DNA from: Flavobacterium sp. CF136
GTDB lineage: Bacteria > Bacteroidota > Bacteroidia > Flavobacteriales > Flavobacteriaceae
Reading direction: 5' to 3'
DNA: 64,000 nucleotides
Assembly: GCF_000282055.1 (NCBI RefSeq)
Contig: NZ_AKJZ01000051.1
Span: 1 to 64,000, forward strand
Positions 43,198 to 52,334 of the stretch are shown here, one piece after another. The translations under genes were made by a program, and so were the position numbers. The notes beneath the pieces are model-generated. The model made no database searches, was not told the origin of the DNA, and worked only from the letters and a program-made list of their open reading frames with translations. Every line of letters starts with the position of its first letter. Within the stretch, counting starts at the first letter, position 1.

Positions 43198-44589
43198 TTA
43201 CTTTGAACTTAAAATTAAAACCCAGTCGTTTCCGTCTTCTTTTTTGCCGGAAGGCTGGAATTCTTTTGTTCCTTTGTTATCAAAAATTCCAATCTTTGTT
43301 TTTTCTCCGTTCCTTGGATTATACCAGGTTGCGGTTACTTTATCTCCTGAAATTTTGCCCATATTTACAGTAATTTTTCTTCCGGTATAGGTGTAAATCA
43401 AAGCATAATCATTTCCTCTTGTTGCCACTTGGTAATCGTATTTTTTGCCCTGATTAGCCACTAATGACTGATCCGGAACTCTTTCTAAATATGGAAATTC
43501 CAACATCAGATTTTTGATGTGCACCATCTGTCCGGCACCCGGCGCGTTGATAGCGTCATTCCATAATTCTTTGTTCCCATAGGCTGGATTATCGCCTTTT
43601 CTGAACATTTGCATTACGGCATTGTGCCCGTAAGTGTAACCTGCTCCGCCTGCAAAAACCGACCAGTATCCGTAACGGCGTACATCACTGGCAGTCCATT
43701 TTGGCTGTAAAGTATCGTGCAGACCGTGTGGTATTCCTTCGTATGATGGTTCTCCGTCAAGGGTTGGTTTTGTTGGTTTTAAATCCCAGTCTCTGTGAAC
43801 GAATTTATAATTGTCTTCTTTGAAAGGTTTCACCGAATCCTGATCGTATCTTCTGTGACCTGACTGAAACATATTGAAATCCAGCCAGCTTGCATTATGA
43901 AAATTCTCTGATGAATCGGTTCTTCCGAATGGGTGAAAGGTCACTAATTGATCCGGGTTACTGGTTTTTAAAGTACTTCCGAGTGCGTTCCAGATGTCCT
44001 GAAATTTATCGCCGTAGGTATCACCACCGTTCAGCCAGATTATATTGGTTCTTTTTTTATATCTATCGGCTAAAAACTTGGCATATTTTTCAACATCCGC
44101 TTTCGTTACTTTGCTTTTAGCACTACTAATATTGGTTCCCCAAACCGGCACCATCGCAAGGTAGATTCCATTTTTTTGGGCTACATCCAAGGTATAATCA
44201 ACATGATCCCAGTAATCGTATTCGGGAGCATCATTTGGATCGTTGCCAGGTGAAGTAATCTGCTGGGACAAATTATCATTCATTAATGCCTGATCGCCAT
44301 ACGCATTTACAGCATTCACATTATGCAGTACCATCACCTGAACGACATTGAATCCTTTTGCTTTTCGGTCTTCTAAATATTTAACAACGCCTTCTCTGTC
44401 CAGTTTTCCGAATGTCAGCCAGCCTGTATCGCCTAACCAAAAGAAAGGTTTTCCATCTTCGGTCACAAAATAATGCTTGTTTTCGGAAACTTTGAGCTTT
44501 GGCAGGTTTTTGGATTGAGAAAATCCGCTTTGTGCTGTCAACATAAAGCTTATACAAAGGGCGTATAAATATTTAATTTTCGGATTCAT
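43198..44589 (-). CDS. GH140 endo-apiosidase (DUF4038)
   Basis: This 463-residue secreted protein has a signal peptide ending SGFSQ near residue 25. It starts with LKVSENKHYFVTEDGKPFFW and contains LGDTGWLTF, the opening of the DUF4038 barrel. Acidic candidates are Asp190 in WLNGGD and Glu280 in LDGEPSYEG, which correspond in position to the catalytic Asp/Glu pair of the founding GH140 enzyme. GH140 cleaves the apiose-galacturonan bond that holds RG-II side chains A and B. Its presence is the strongest sign that RG-II or another apiose-containing pectin is the target, and it links to the RuBisCO-like/kinase module at the left. Confidence 0.88.
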   Translation of the reverse strand: MNPKIKYLYALCISFMLTAQSGFSQSKNLPKLKVSENKHYFVTEDGKPFFWLGDTGWLTFGKLDREGVVKYLEDRKAKGFNVVQVMVLHNVNAVNAYGDQALMNDNLSQQITSPGNDPNDAPEYDYWDHVDYTLDVAQKNGIYLAMVPVWGTNISSAKSKVTKADVEKYAKFLADRYKKRTNIIWLNGGDTYGDKFQDIWNALGSTLKTSNPDQLVTFHPFGRTDSSENFHNASWLDFNMFQSGHRRYDQDSVKPFKEDNYKFVHRDWDLKPTKPTLDGEPSYEGIPHGLHDTLQPKWTASDVRRYGYWSVFAGGAGYTYGHNAVMQMFRKGDNPAYGNKELWNDAINAPGAGQMVHIKNLMLEFPYLERVPDQSLVANQGKKYDYQVATRGNDYALIYTYTGRKITVNMGKISGDKVTATWYNPRNGEKTKIGIFDNKGTKEFQPSGKKEDGNDWVLILSSK

Positions 44590-44622
44590 TTTATTTTATT
44601 TTGAATTATGTATTTATTTTTT

Positions 44623-44692
44623 GCTCACAGATTTGCTTCGCCTGTTCGCTATCGCTCGGGTGGCAGATTTAGCAGGTTTTAATCTGTGTTAA
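44623..44692. repeat. Family C-like repeat with CGCTATCGCTCG insert
   Basis: CTCACAGATTTGCTTCGCC and GGCAGATTTAGCAGG, then TTTTAATCTGTGT, form a degenerate family C repeat in the gap between the beta-helix fusion gene and GH140. Confidence 0.55.
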
Positions 44693-44704
44693 TCCTTTCT
44701 GTGT

Positions 44705-47700
44705 CTAACTTTTTTTCACTACGAATAGTACTTTTTCTTTGATTTCAGCTTGTGGGATTACGATTTTTTTTCCTCCGCTGATATTGGTCTTTTTGGTTAT
44801 AGTTCCATTGGAAGCATTAATTGTATATACTTCGAAAGTTCCTTTGTGATTGGATAAATCTATCGAAACATCCTGATCTTTTTTCAGATAAAAAAGATAG
44901 GCATTGCCTTTATTTTCCAGTGTCCAAAGTGTATCTGAAAAAGTAGTTCCTTCTGCAAACTTCATACCACTCAGGGCAGAATGAAAGGCAGAAAGTTCAA
45001 TTTTTGGGACATTTGCCAATGAAGCTCCTCCCATTAATGCAGGCCAGCCAAATCGTGGTGCTCCCATCGTCGAATACAGGACTGCTTTTTCCGGATATTT
45101 TTCACGGTATTCTCGAACTGCACGATACACTTGGTCATCGGTTTCTTTTCCGGTTTTGATTTTACGGGCGTGTTGACGCGGTGCTAAATTCTTTCCTCCT
45201 TCTGGAGCATATAACGTTCCGTCTTCTTTGTAATACCAATATCTGATGTCAATTACATCAACGATTTTGGCTCTGGCGCCGTCATTTAAGATTGCATCCT
45301 GAACATCTTTTGTTGCGCTTAAGGCGATTTTGGATTCATTTTGATGTGACTTTTCGTAATTGGCTATCACATCAATCCAGAATTGCATAAAGCTTAACGG
45401 GCCTGTATATTCAGCACTTGTGAGTTGCAGAACGTTAGCGTTGTCTTTAAAGTTTTCCAGATTTTTTTCAATGAATGCTACGTGCAGTTTTCGAATGTCT
45501 GTATTTTTTACATCATAAAATTGTTCGGCAAGGAAAATCCTTTTGTCACCTGCATAAGGCGGTGGTTCCGGCAATCCAGTTGTATTGATATTATTGGCTG
45601 GACGCCAAGGGGAACTTGACCAATGTGCTCCGGCTTCTAAAATATTGTGCTGAAAATAAGCCTGATTGATTAAAATCTTATTTTGTGCAGAAGCTAATTC
45701 CGCAAATGTTTTCAATCGGTTCCAGTACCAGGCGTTGTATCGTGTCAAATCATATTTGCTCAGATGATCCCAGGCAATTCCCTGTCCGCTTCTGTCGAAA
45801 GGCTGTTCGTAAAAAGGTGCCCAGACATCAGCATCGATTCTTCGGATGCGTTCGTGATCCGCCATTCTTTGCTCGTACCACAATCCGTAATTATGATCTA
45901 TGGCTGATTTATTATTTTCAACTAAATAATTTACGGTTTCCTCCAAATTATCTGTATAACCTAATCCGTAATGTCCTGGAACAAATCGGGTAATGTGCGG
46001 TCTTGATTTTGCAATTTCAGATTCGCGCAGACTTCCTCTCCACCACGGAACATCTACAACTTCTCCGGTAATTACTCCTTTTGAAGTGGTTAGTAATCCA
46101 TTGGTTATAGTGATTTTATCAGTATTCGAATTCGCAACTATATCTGATTTTACTTCGTCAATTCGTTTTGCTTTGGCATAATCAATCGCAATAGGATTTC
46201 TTGCTGATGCTTTAGTAATAAACTCTTTTAAAGTTTCATTTAATTTATAAGCTTCGGCTGTTAATGCTGTTGCTTGTTCTATCGTTGGACTTGAAGATGG
46301 CTCTGAACCTAAGTCCATAATTTGAGCCTCCATTGGTAATTTGCCCAGACGCTGTTCTAATAAACCATAAAATAAACTTCTTGGGCTGATGTGATTGTTC
46401 ACGTCTTTCCAGTGTCCGTTTCCTGCCCATTGTGCCCATACTCCAAACGCCCAGTTGTTGGCTGTTGGCGGACTGTAATTTTCTATTTTGGATGCGGATG
46501 TTTCCCAGATAACGCTATTGGCAACATTCCAGCCTAAACCTCTTCCGTCCTGTTCTTTGTTTTTGAAACTGATAGCATTTCCATCAATTAGAGAAACATC
46601 AAAAAGGATTCCGGTTGCCCAGCTTCCAACTGATCCGCTGAAACTATATGGCAAATGTGATTCGCATTGCAAAAAGACATTTGGTCCAGCCGTAGCGTAA
46701 CCTCCGACTACAAAATCATTATATCCAAATTCCGAATAACATCTTTGAAATAAAGTCTGTTGTCCTTCGGTATAAAACGTATTTCTTCTGAATGCTGCAA
46801 TTTCCGAAACCGGGTTTAAAGCCAGGCAATCTTCAACAGTGATTCTTTTGGCTGTTTTTAAAATGGAAACCGCACTTCTTGCAAACTGTTCAAAATTGAC
46901 TTGTCGTACCCAAATATCTTCCGCATTTTCTATAGAAATTCCTGTCCATCTGTGCTGTTCGTCTTTTGGATTTGTGGTGTCGTAATCTGATTTCAAAGTC
47001 AGATTTTCAATACCTGAATTATTGATTCTGCCTGACCAAGTGTAATTTACTACAGTTGATTTTGATAATTCTTCGTCCAAAGCATTCGTTAAAGGCGCAT
47101 CAATCGTAATTTTATTTCCCTGAACATCTGTAATTTCCCTGTCCGTACGAATGACAAAATCATCGGCTTTCCAGCCAATCCATCCGCTTTCTCCACCAAA
47201 ATCATTCATTGACAAAAGGTCAATCCATTTTTTAGTGATGGGTGTGTTGATTACAATATGGTCTCCTTTTTTAAAGTTACCAGCATTTTTTACTGCTATA
47301 ACAGTTGCTCCTAATGGCGTATAATTAGTCGCTATTTCTGTTGTTTCTTTGAAAACACGGTTGTTGATTCCGCTGATATTGACAATTGCTTTTCTGTTGA
47401 TTGAAGTTCCTAAAAGTGTGGTTCCGTTATTTCCTGAACCGCTTCCTCTTAATACAATTCCGCTTTCCTTGATATAGATTTCGCCTGAAACTTTGAAGAT
47501 TCCTTTGTCTAAAAGCACTGTTCCTTTAAAACCGTTTTTATCTGCTTTTAATTTGGCAACATAATCAATAGCGGATTGGATTGTTTTGGTTGCATCACCT
47601 TCAATATGGGGTACAAAAGCGTTAATGGCTACATCAGGAATTGCTACCGAAGAAGCTTTGTAACCTGCAAAAGAAAAATCCGGAATCTGGTTTCCCTGAT

Positions 47701-47860
47701 TGTCTGCGGTTAGCGAAAGTTTGCCTTCTTTGGTTTTTGTAATATCCGGGAAATTATTCTGAGCTGTTCCTATTTGAATGCTGAAAAGCACCGCGAGACC
47801 AGACAAAATTATTTTATCTTTTTGAAGAGAAATTATATTTTTTAGCTGGATGAAATTCAT
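44705..47860 (-). CDS. Large beta-helix protein fused to a second catalytic-like domain
   Basis: This 1051-residue exported protein (signal peptide ending QIGTA) has a pectate-lyase-like N-terminal beta-helix over about residues 85-480, starting with ATKTIQSAIDYVAKLKADK and containing ESGIVLRGSGSGNNGTTL. After a linker near residues 520-600 comes a domain of about 400 residues (VPWWRGSLRESEIAKSRPHI, YGLGYTDNLEETVNYLV, DHLSKYDLTRYNAWYWNRL, then DVIDIRYWYYKEDGTLY), which I take to be DUF6298-like. The C-terminal 90 residues look like a small beta domain. The combination suggests a two-step pectin-degrading enzyme. Substrate is unknown. Confidence 0.7.
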   Translation of the reverse strand: MNFIQLKNIISLQKDKIILSGLAVLFSIQIGTAQNNFPDITKTKEGKLSLTADNQGNQIPDFSFAGYKASSVAIPDVAINAFVPHIEGDATKTIQSAIDYVAKLKADKNGFKGTVLLDKGIFKVSGEIYIKESGIVLRGSGSGNNGTTLLGTSINRKAIVNISGINNRVFKETTEIATNYTPLGATVIAVKNAGNFKKGDHIVINTPITKKWIDLLSMNDFGGESGWIGWKADDFVIRTDREITDVQGNKITIDAPLTNALDEELSKSTVVNYTWSGRINNSGIENLTLKSDYDTTNPKDEQHRWTGISIENAEDIWVRQVNFEQFARSAVSILKTAKRITVEDCLALNPVSEIAAFRRNTFYTEGQQTLFQRCYSEFGYNDFVVGGYATAGPNVFLQCESHLPYSFSGSVGSWATGILFDVSLIDGNAISFKNKEQDGRGLGWNVANSVIWETSASKIENYSPPTANNWAFGVWAQWAGNGHWKDVNNHISPRSLFYGLLEQRLGKLPMEAQIMDLGSEPSSSPTIEQATALTAEAYKLNETLKEFITKASARNPIAIDYAKAKRIDEVKSDIVANSNTDKITITNGLLTTSKGVITGEVVDVPWWRGSLRESEIAKSRPHITRFVPGHYGLGYTDNLEETVNYLVENNKSAIDHNYGLWYEQRMADHERIRRIDADVWAPFYEQPFDRSGQGIAWDHLSKYDLTRYNAWYWNRLKTFAELASAQNKILINQAYFQHNILEAGAHWSSSPWRPANNINTTGLPEPPPYAGDKRIFLAEQFYDVKNTDIRKLHVAFIEKNLENFKDNANVLQLTSAEYTGPLSFMQFWIDVIANYEKSHQNESKIALSATKDVQDAILNDGARAKIVDVIDIRYWYYKEDGTLYAPEGGKNLAPRQHARKIKTGKETDDQVYRAVREYREKYPEKAVLYSTMGAPRFGWPALMGGASLANVPKIELSAFHSALSGMKFAEGTTFSDTLWTLENKGNAYLFYLKKDQDVSIDLSNHKGTFEVYTINASNGTITKKTNISGGKKIVIPQAEIKEKVLFVVKKS

Positions 47861-47900
47861 TTTTATTTGACTTTCTTAGAATTGAGATTTTCTACAATCT

Positions 47901-47986
47901 TGTCATTTCGACGGAGGAGAAATCGCATCCAATATTCCGCAACTGTGCGTTTCCTGCTAGTGTGATTTCTCCTCCGTCGAAATGAT
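47901..47986. repeat. Family D-prime inverted repeat with long stem
   Basis: The arms TGTCATTTCGACGGAGGAG and CTCCTCCGTCGAAATGATA pair over more than 20 bases, with GAAATC/GATTTC continuing the stem. It lies downstream of the PL1 gene and before the beta-helix fusion gene. Confidence 0.85.
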
Positions 47987-48024
47987 AAACTTTGAACTTA
48001 TTTTTATTAACGAAATTTAAAACT

Positions 48025-49725
48025 TTATTGCAATAAAACTTTCGATAATGTATCTGTATTATTTTCTGATTTTGTCCAATCCGTTTTGCTTTTTGGATCA
48101 ATTCCGTTAAAGTATTTCTCGATATTGGTGTATCCGTCTCCGTTTGAATCCTTGTTTGCATCAGATGCATCGTTTGGATTCAAACCAAATTTCTTTTCCC
48201 ACGCATCTGGAATTCCATCATTATCTGAATCTTTATAGGCTTTCCCTTTATATTCTGGATAACCGCCAACCTGATTTGGATTGGTAATAATTCCTTTTTT
48301 ATATGAATCTGCCGGTAATCTTCTTTTAATAAATGCTGCACCAATTGAATTTTCCAAGCCATTTTTAACCTCAATTTTTCCTGTACGAACCTGTTTGATT
48401 ATTCTTTCGTCAACAGCATCTCTTTTTGGTAAAGTTGCTCCCACATTATTCAATACAAACTCATACGCTTCTTCTGCTTTCATAATGGTGATATGAGGCA
48501 TTGAAAAAGGTTTTGGCTGTTTAATTCTTTCTAAATATTCTTTCGTTTCTTCAGCCGATTGATCTTCTAATTGTATCCCGCCATTCCAGTTATCTGCTGT
48601 AACTTCAGGAGAACCTACGATAAAATTCCCTGAAACATAAGCTCTTCCGTAAGTTTTAGGTTTCATATAACCTGATTCCGGCTTTAGAATTCTGTAACGA
48701 ATTGGCTGATCTGTTGGTGTGATTGGTCCAGGTTTGAAATAATTATTGATGATGTTGAACATCGAACGATAATCACCTCCATCCAAAGAACGGTTCCACC
48801 AGTTGAAAATCACATTATTCACAAAATTAAAATCACCATACATTCCGATAGAAGCATTTCTTGAAATATTATCGGCCCATAAGTTACGCATAAAGGTACT
48901 GTTTAATCCACCAATGGTACTTCCGAAAGCATGATTGTAAGTATCTAAACCTTCTGAAGAAATGGTGTTTTGAATCGTAATGTTACAAGCAGGCAATTTT
49001 TCCAGTTTTGATTTATCGTTTGCTTGAAACTGATGTCTATAGAGTGAAATATTTTCATCCAATCCCCAGCTTACCGAGCAGTGGTCCACTATGATATTCC
49101 CTATTGGATTTCCTCCAAGTGCATCGTCTCTGCGGGTAACATCGGTTTCTCCTCTACGGAAACGCACATGTCTGATAATTACGTCATGCGTGTCAATTTC
49201 CAGCGTTTCTCCTGCAATGCAAATTCCGTCACCGGGAGCGGTTTGTCCAGCAATTGTTACGTAAGGCGCACGCATGCTGATACGTTTTTTTAATCTGATA
49301 ATTCCGGAAACATTGAAAACGATTGTTCTTGCTCCAACCGCTTCGCAAGCTTCTCTGAAAGTTCCTTTTCCGCTATCTTCCAAACTGGTTACAACGAATA
49401 TTTTTCCGCCTCTTCCACCGGGTGTAAATGCTCCGCCACCTTCAGCTCCCGGAAATGCAGGAATATCGGCATGAACAAAATCTTTAGGATAAGATGCCCA
49501 GGGCAAATACGGACGGCCTAATTTGGCTTCAGCCTGAATAGTACTATAATTGGCATTCCATATTTCGGCCAGTCTTTTTTCTTCATCAGCTAAAACCGCA
49601 TCGGTTTTGTCTTGAAGCGGTTTTGGAATTTCCGGATATTGTGCATATGCAGATGAGAAGACAGAACAAAATGACACAATCATCATTGTTCGTTTCAGGG
49701 TGATTTTTGGAAAGTTATTTTGCAT
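48025..49725 (-). CDS. PL1-type pectate lyase (first of three)
   Basis: The start at 49725 gives 566 residues with a signal peptide ending SAYA. The beta-helix begins with DIPAFPGAEGGGAFTPGGRGG, has TIVFNVSGIIRLKKRI and TIAGQTAPGDGICIAGE, and continues through IIVDHCSVSWGLDENISLY and GLDTYNHAFGSTIGG, all typical of the Bacteroidetes PL1 (pectate lyase) branch. The C-terminus carries a calcium-binding DSDNDGIPDAWEKKFGLNP repeat followed by DSNGDGYTNIE, a thrombospondin type 3-like tail. It cleaves galacturonan by beta-elimination with calcium. Together with the PL1 at 50542 it flanks a DUF3826 gene. Confidence 0.92.
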   Translation of the reverse strand: MQNNFPKITLKRTMMIVSFCSVFSSAYAQYPEIPKPLQDKTDAVLADEEKRLAEIWNANYSTIQAEAKLGRPYLPWASYPKDFVHADIPAFPGAEGGGAFTPGGRGGKIFVVTSLEDSGKGTFREACEAVGARTIVFNVSGIIRLKKRISMRAPYVTIAGQTAPGDGICIAGETLEIDTHDVIIRHVRFRRGETDVTRRDDALGGNPIGNIIVDHCSVSWGLDENISLYRHQFQANDKSKLEKLPACNITIQNTISSEGLDTYNHAFGSTIGGLNSTFMRNLWADNISRNASIGMYGDFNFVNNVIFNWWNRSLDGGDYRSMFNIINNYFKPGPITPTDQPIRYRILKPESGYMKPKTYGRAYVSGNFIVGSPEVTADNWNGGIQLEDQSAEETKEYLERIKQPKPFSMPHITIMKAEEAYEFVLNNVGATLPKRDAVDERIIKQVRTGKIEVKNGLENSIGAAFIKRRLPADSYKKGIITNPNQVGGYPEYKGKAYKDSDNDGIPDAWEKKFGLNPNDASDANKDSNGDGYTNIEKYFNGIDPKSKTDWTKSENNTDTLSKVLLQ

Positions 49726-49764
49726 GAGAATTATCATCTGAAATTTTTATGGTTTTCAATAGAA

Positions 49765-49793
49765 ACCTAACAGGTTTTAAAAACCTGTTAGGT
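49765..49793. repeat. Family E perfect palindrome
   Basis: ACCTAACAGGTTTT followed by its inverse fills much of the 82-base gap between DUF3826 and the downstream PL1. Confidence 0.85.
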
Positions 49794-49807
49794 CTGATAA
49801 GAATTTA

Positions 49808-50473
49808 TTATTTCGTTTTATTTTTTTCTCTCTCTTCAATACGTTTGTGCCAGTCAGCACTTTCTTTGTTTAAATCGTAACCTTGTTTTGATAAATAGTT
49901 ATTGATTCTTCCTTTGTACTTACCAAACCATCCGTGCTTTTCTTTTGATGAACCACCGTCCATCGCATGTTCTCTGGCTTCAACCAAAGCATTATAAATA
50001 TACTCCTTTTGTTCTTTGGTTAAATTCGGCAGCATATCGTTGTAACCCGCTATAGTTATTGGAAGCACACCATAAGTCATTCCGTCTTTAACCTCAGTAA
50101 TTTTAGCTTCGTTTAACTGCGTTCCCAGTTTTTTCAAATAGGCTTTGTGTAATTTATCGATTGACTTGTCTGCTTTTGATTTTAGTTTTTCAATCTCAGC
50201 ATTTTGCTTTTCTTTTGCTAAACTACTGTCGTCTTTTACTTTTTTGATTTCTGCATCTCTTCCATCATGGATTTTACTCAAATCACGAAATTGCTGTGCA
50301 ATAATATTGGTTACGGCAGTTTCTTTTTCCTTATTGTTCAAGGCTAATTTCTCGACAATTTTTGAGGCTCTTTCGTTAGTAACCTTGATATATTCCGGGT
50401 CTGCATATTGCTGTGCGCTTAAATTGCAAAAAGCAAAAAGCAAAAACATCAGACTTATTTTTTTTATTGACAT
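49808..50473 (-). CDS. DUF3826 exported protein
   Basis: This 221-residue protein has a signal peptide ending CNLSA near residue 20. About residues 35-115 form a long charged helix (ERASKIVEKLALNNKEKE, then IKKVKDDSSLAKEKQNAEIE) likely to coil. The C-terminal third has ITIAGYNDMLPNLTKEQKEY and GGSSKEKHGWFGKYKGRINN, features of DUF3826. No enzymatic motif is seen. It lies between two PL1 genes in the same operon, and DUF3826 genes often accompany pectin or related PULs, so an accessory role with the lyases is likely. Confidence 0.75.
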   Translation of the reverse strand: MSIKKISLMFLLFAFCNLSAQQYADPEYIKVTNERASKIVEKLALNNKEKETAVTNIIAQQFRDLSKIHDGRDAEIKKVKDDSSLAKEKQNAEIEKLKSKADKSIDKLHKAYLKKLGTQLNEAKITEVKDGMTYGVLPITIAGYNDMLPNLTKEQKEYIYNALVEAREHAMDGGSSKEKHGWFGKYKGRINNYLSKQGYDLNKESADWHKRIEEREKNKTK

Positions 50474-50541
50474 CCTCTTTTAATTTTTAATGAAAATCTC
50501 AAGTCAAAAATGCTATCAAATTTTGACTTGAGATTTTTGAA

Positions 50542-52245
50542 TTAATCTAATAAAGGCCTAACTAAAGTCTCTTTATTATTAGCTAAATCTTTCCAATCTA
50601 CTTTTATCGCAGGGTTTACACCGTTGATGTAATCTTCAATATTAGAATATCCGTCACCGTTTAAATCTCCTTTTGCATCAGAAGGATCATTTGGATTTAG
50701 TCCATATTTTTTCTCCCATTTGTCTGGCATACCATCTTTGTCTGTATCTACATAAGGCTTCCCTTTGTATTCCGGATATCCGCCTACTTGAGAAATATCG
50801 GTTATAATACCTTGTTTATATGAATCCATCGGCAAACGTCTGTGCTCAAATTGATAGAATGTTTTTTTCTCTAATCCTTTTGCATATTCAGGAACGCCTG
50901 TTTTTACAGTTCTAATGATTCTTTCGTCTACTTTATCTCTCAATGGTAAAGTTGCCCCCACATTTTTCAAAACATACTCATAAGCTTCATCCGCTTTCAT
51001 GATTTTAGAAAACCAAGGCATTGGAAATGGTCTGTCGCTTTTCATTTTATCGAAATAAGTTTTAGCTTCATCATAACCCATTAATTCCCCTTTTTTATTT
51101 TCGATTTGAACACCGCCATCCCAGTTGTCTTTGGTTACTTTTTCGTTACCATTTACTATATTTCCTGTTACGTATGCTCTACCAAAAACCATATAAGACA
51201 ATTTGCTTCTTCCTGATTCCGGTTTTAAAATTCTGTAACTAATAGGTTCGTTTAAATTAGTTACTGGTCCCGGTTTGTAAAAGTTATTAATGATATTATA
51301 ATTGGCTGTGTAATCTCCTCCGTCAGTAGATCTGTTGTACCAGTTATAAACCACATTATTTACAAAATTAAAAATACCGTTCCACCCAATAGATGGATTC
51401 CTACCAGCATTACTCGCCCACATATTTCTCATAAAAGAGCAATTTTCTCCACCCAAAGTACTTCCGAAAGCATGATTGTAAGTATCCAATGCTTCACCGA
51501 ACAAACTGTTTTGAATTGTGATATTTACAGTTGGTTTCTTTTCATCAGGATAACCTGCACCCGGACTGTACATGTGTCGGTACATAGACATATTTTCGTC
51601 TAATCCCCAAGTAGCAGAAACGTGATCTATCATGATATTCCCAACTGGATTCCCTCCTATTGAATCATCTCTACGACCAACGAAAGTTTCACCTCGACGG
51701 AAACGCATATGACGAATAACGACATCGTGAGTGTTAATCCAAATAGATTCACCAGCTACGCAGATACCATCACCTGGAGCAGTTTGTCCTGCAATAGTAA
51801 TGTAAGGCGCACGAATAATTAAAGGGGCTTTGATTCTAATAATTCCCGAAACGTTGAAAACAATGATTCTGGCTCCCCCTTTTTCACAAGCTTCACGTAA
51901 AGTTCCCGGTCCTCTGTCTTCCAGACTTGTAACGATATAAACATTTCCACCACGCCCCCCATAAGTATACATACCTCCTCCTTCAGCACCTGGAAAAGCA
52001 GGTATGGATGCCTGTGGTAAATCGTTTGGTCTGGATGCCCACGGAATATAAGGTTTACCTTGTTTAGCTTCTTCTTCAATAATTACAAGTGCCTTTTCCC
52101 ATGCTTCATCAGAAAGTCTATCTGCTTCATCTATAAAAGCTTTAGATTGTGCTGCCATTTCAGGACTTATTTTTGGGTACTGGGCAAAACATTCTATAGT
52201 CCCTAAAAACAAGAGAAATACAATGGATAATGTGGTTGTTTTCAT
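50542..52245 (-). CDS. PL1-type pectate lyase (second of three)
   Basis: This 567-residue protein has a signal peptide ending IECFA near residue 21 and the same architecture as the PL1 at 48025, with AFPGAEGGGMYTYGGRGGN, TIAGQTAPGDGICVAGES and IMIDHVSATWGLDEN in place. The calcium-binding tail reads DTDKDGMPDKWEKKYG and then DLNGDGYSNIEDY. The two are clear paralogs, probably from an old duplication around DUF3826. The gene is the first enzyme after SusD, as expected for the surface or periplasmic lyase that initiates degradation. Confidence 0.92.
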   Translation of the reverse strand: MKTTTLSIVFLLFLGTIECFAQYPKISPEMAAQSKAFIDEADRLSDEAWEKALVIIEEEAKQGKPYIPWASRPNDLPQASIPAFPGAEGGGMYTYGGRGGNVYIVTSLEDRGPGTLREACEKGGARIIVFNVSGIIRIKAPLIIRAPYITIAGQTAPGDGICVAGESIWINTHDVVIRHMRFRRGETFVGRRDDSIGGNPVGNIMIDHVSATWGLDENMSMYRHMYSPGAGYPDEKKPTVNITIQNSLFGEALDTYNHAFGSTLGGENCSFMRNMWASNAGRNPSIGWNGIFNFVNNVVYNWYNRSTDGGDYTANYNIINNFYKPGPVTNLNEPISYRILKPESGRSKLSYMVFGRAYVTGNIVNGNEKVTKDNWDGGVQIENKKGELMGYDEAKTYFDKMKSDRPFPMPWFSKIMKADEAYEYVLKNVGATLPLRDKVDERIIRTVKTGVPEYAKGLEKKTFYQFEHRRLPMDSYKQGIITDISQVGGYPEYKGKPYVDTDKDGMPDKWEKKYGLNPNDPSDAKGDLNGDGYSNIEDYINGVNPAIKVDWKDLANNKETLVRPLLD

Positions 52246-52334
52246 GTTAATTTTTAATTATATAATCGTTTTTTAAACAAATCACCTGTATCTTAGGAAT
52301 ACAGGTGATTGTTTATATAGAGTTTTAATAGTAA

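Noticed and set aside
44705..47860. T9SS sorting domain at the C-terminus of the beta-helix fusion
   Set aside because: The end has short strands and Lys-rich tail but not the recognised type A or B signature; other enzymes here also lack one.
47892..48170. 92-codon minus-strand open frame overlapping the end of the PL1 gene
   Set aside because: It runs through the family D-prime hairpin and out of frame through the lyase gene.
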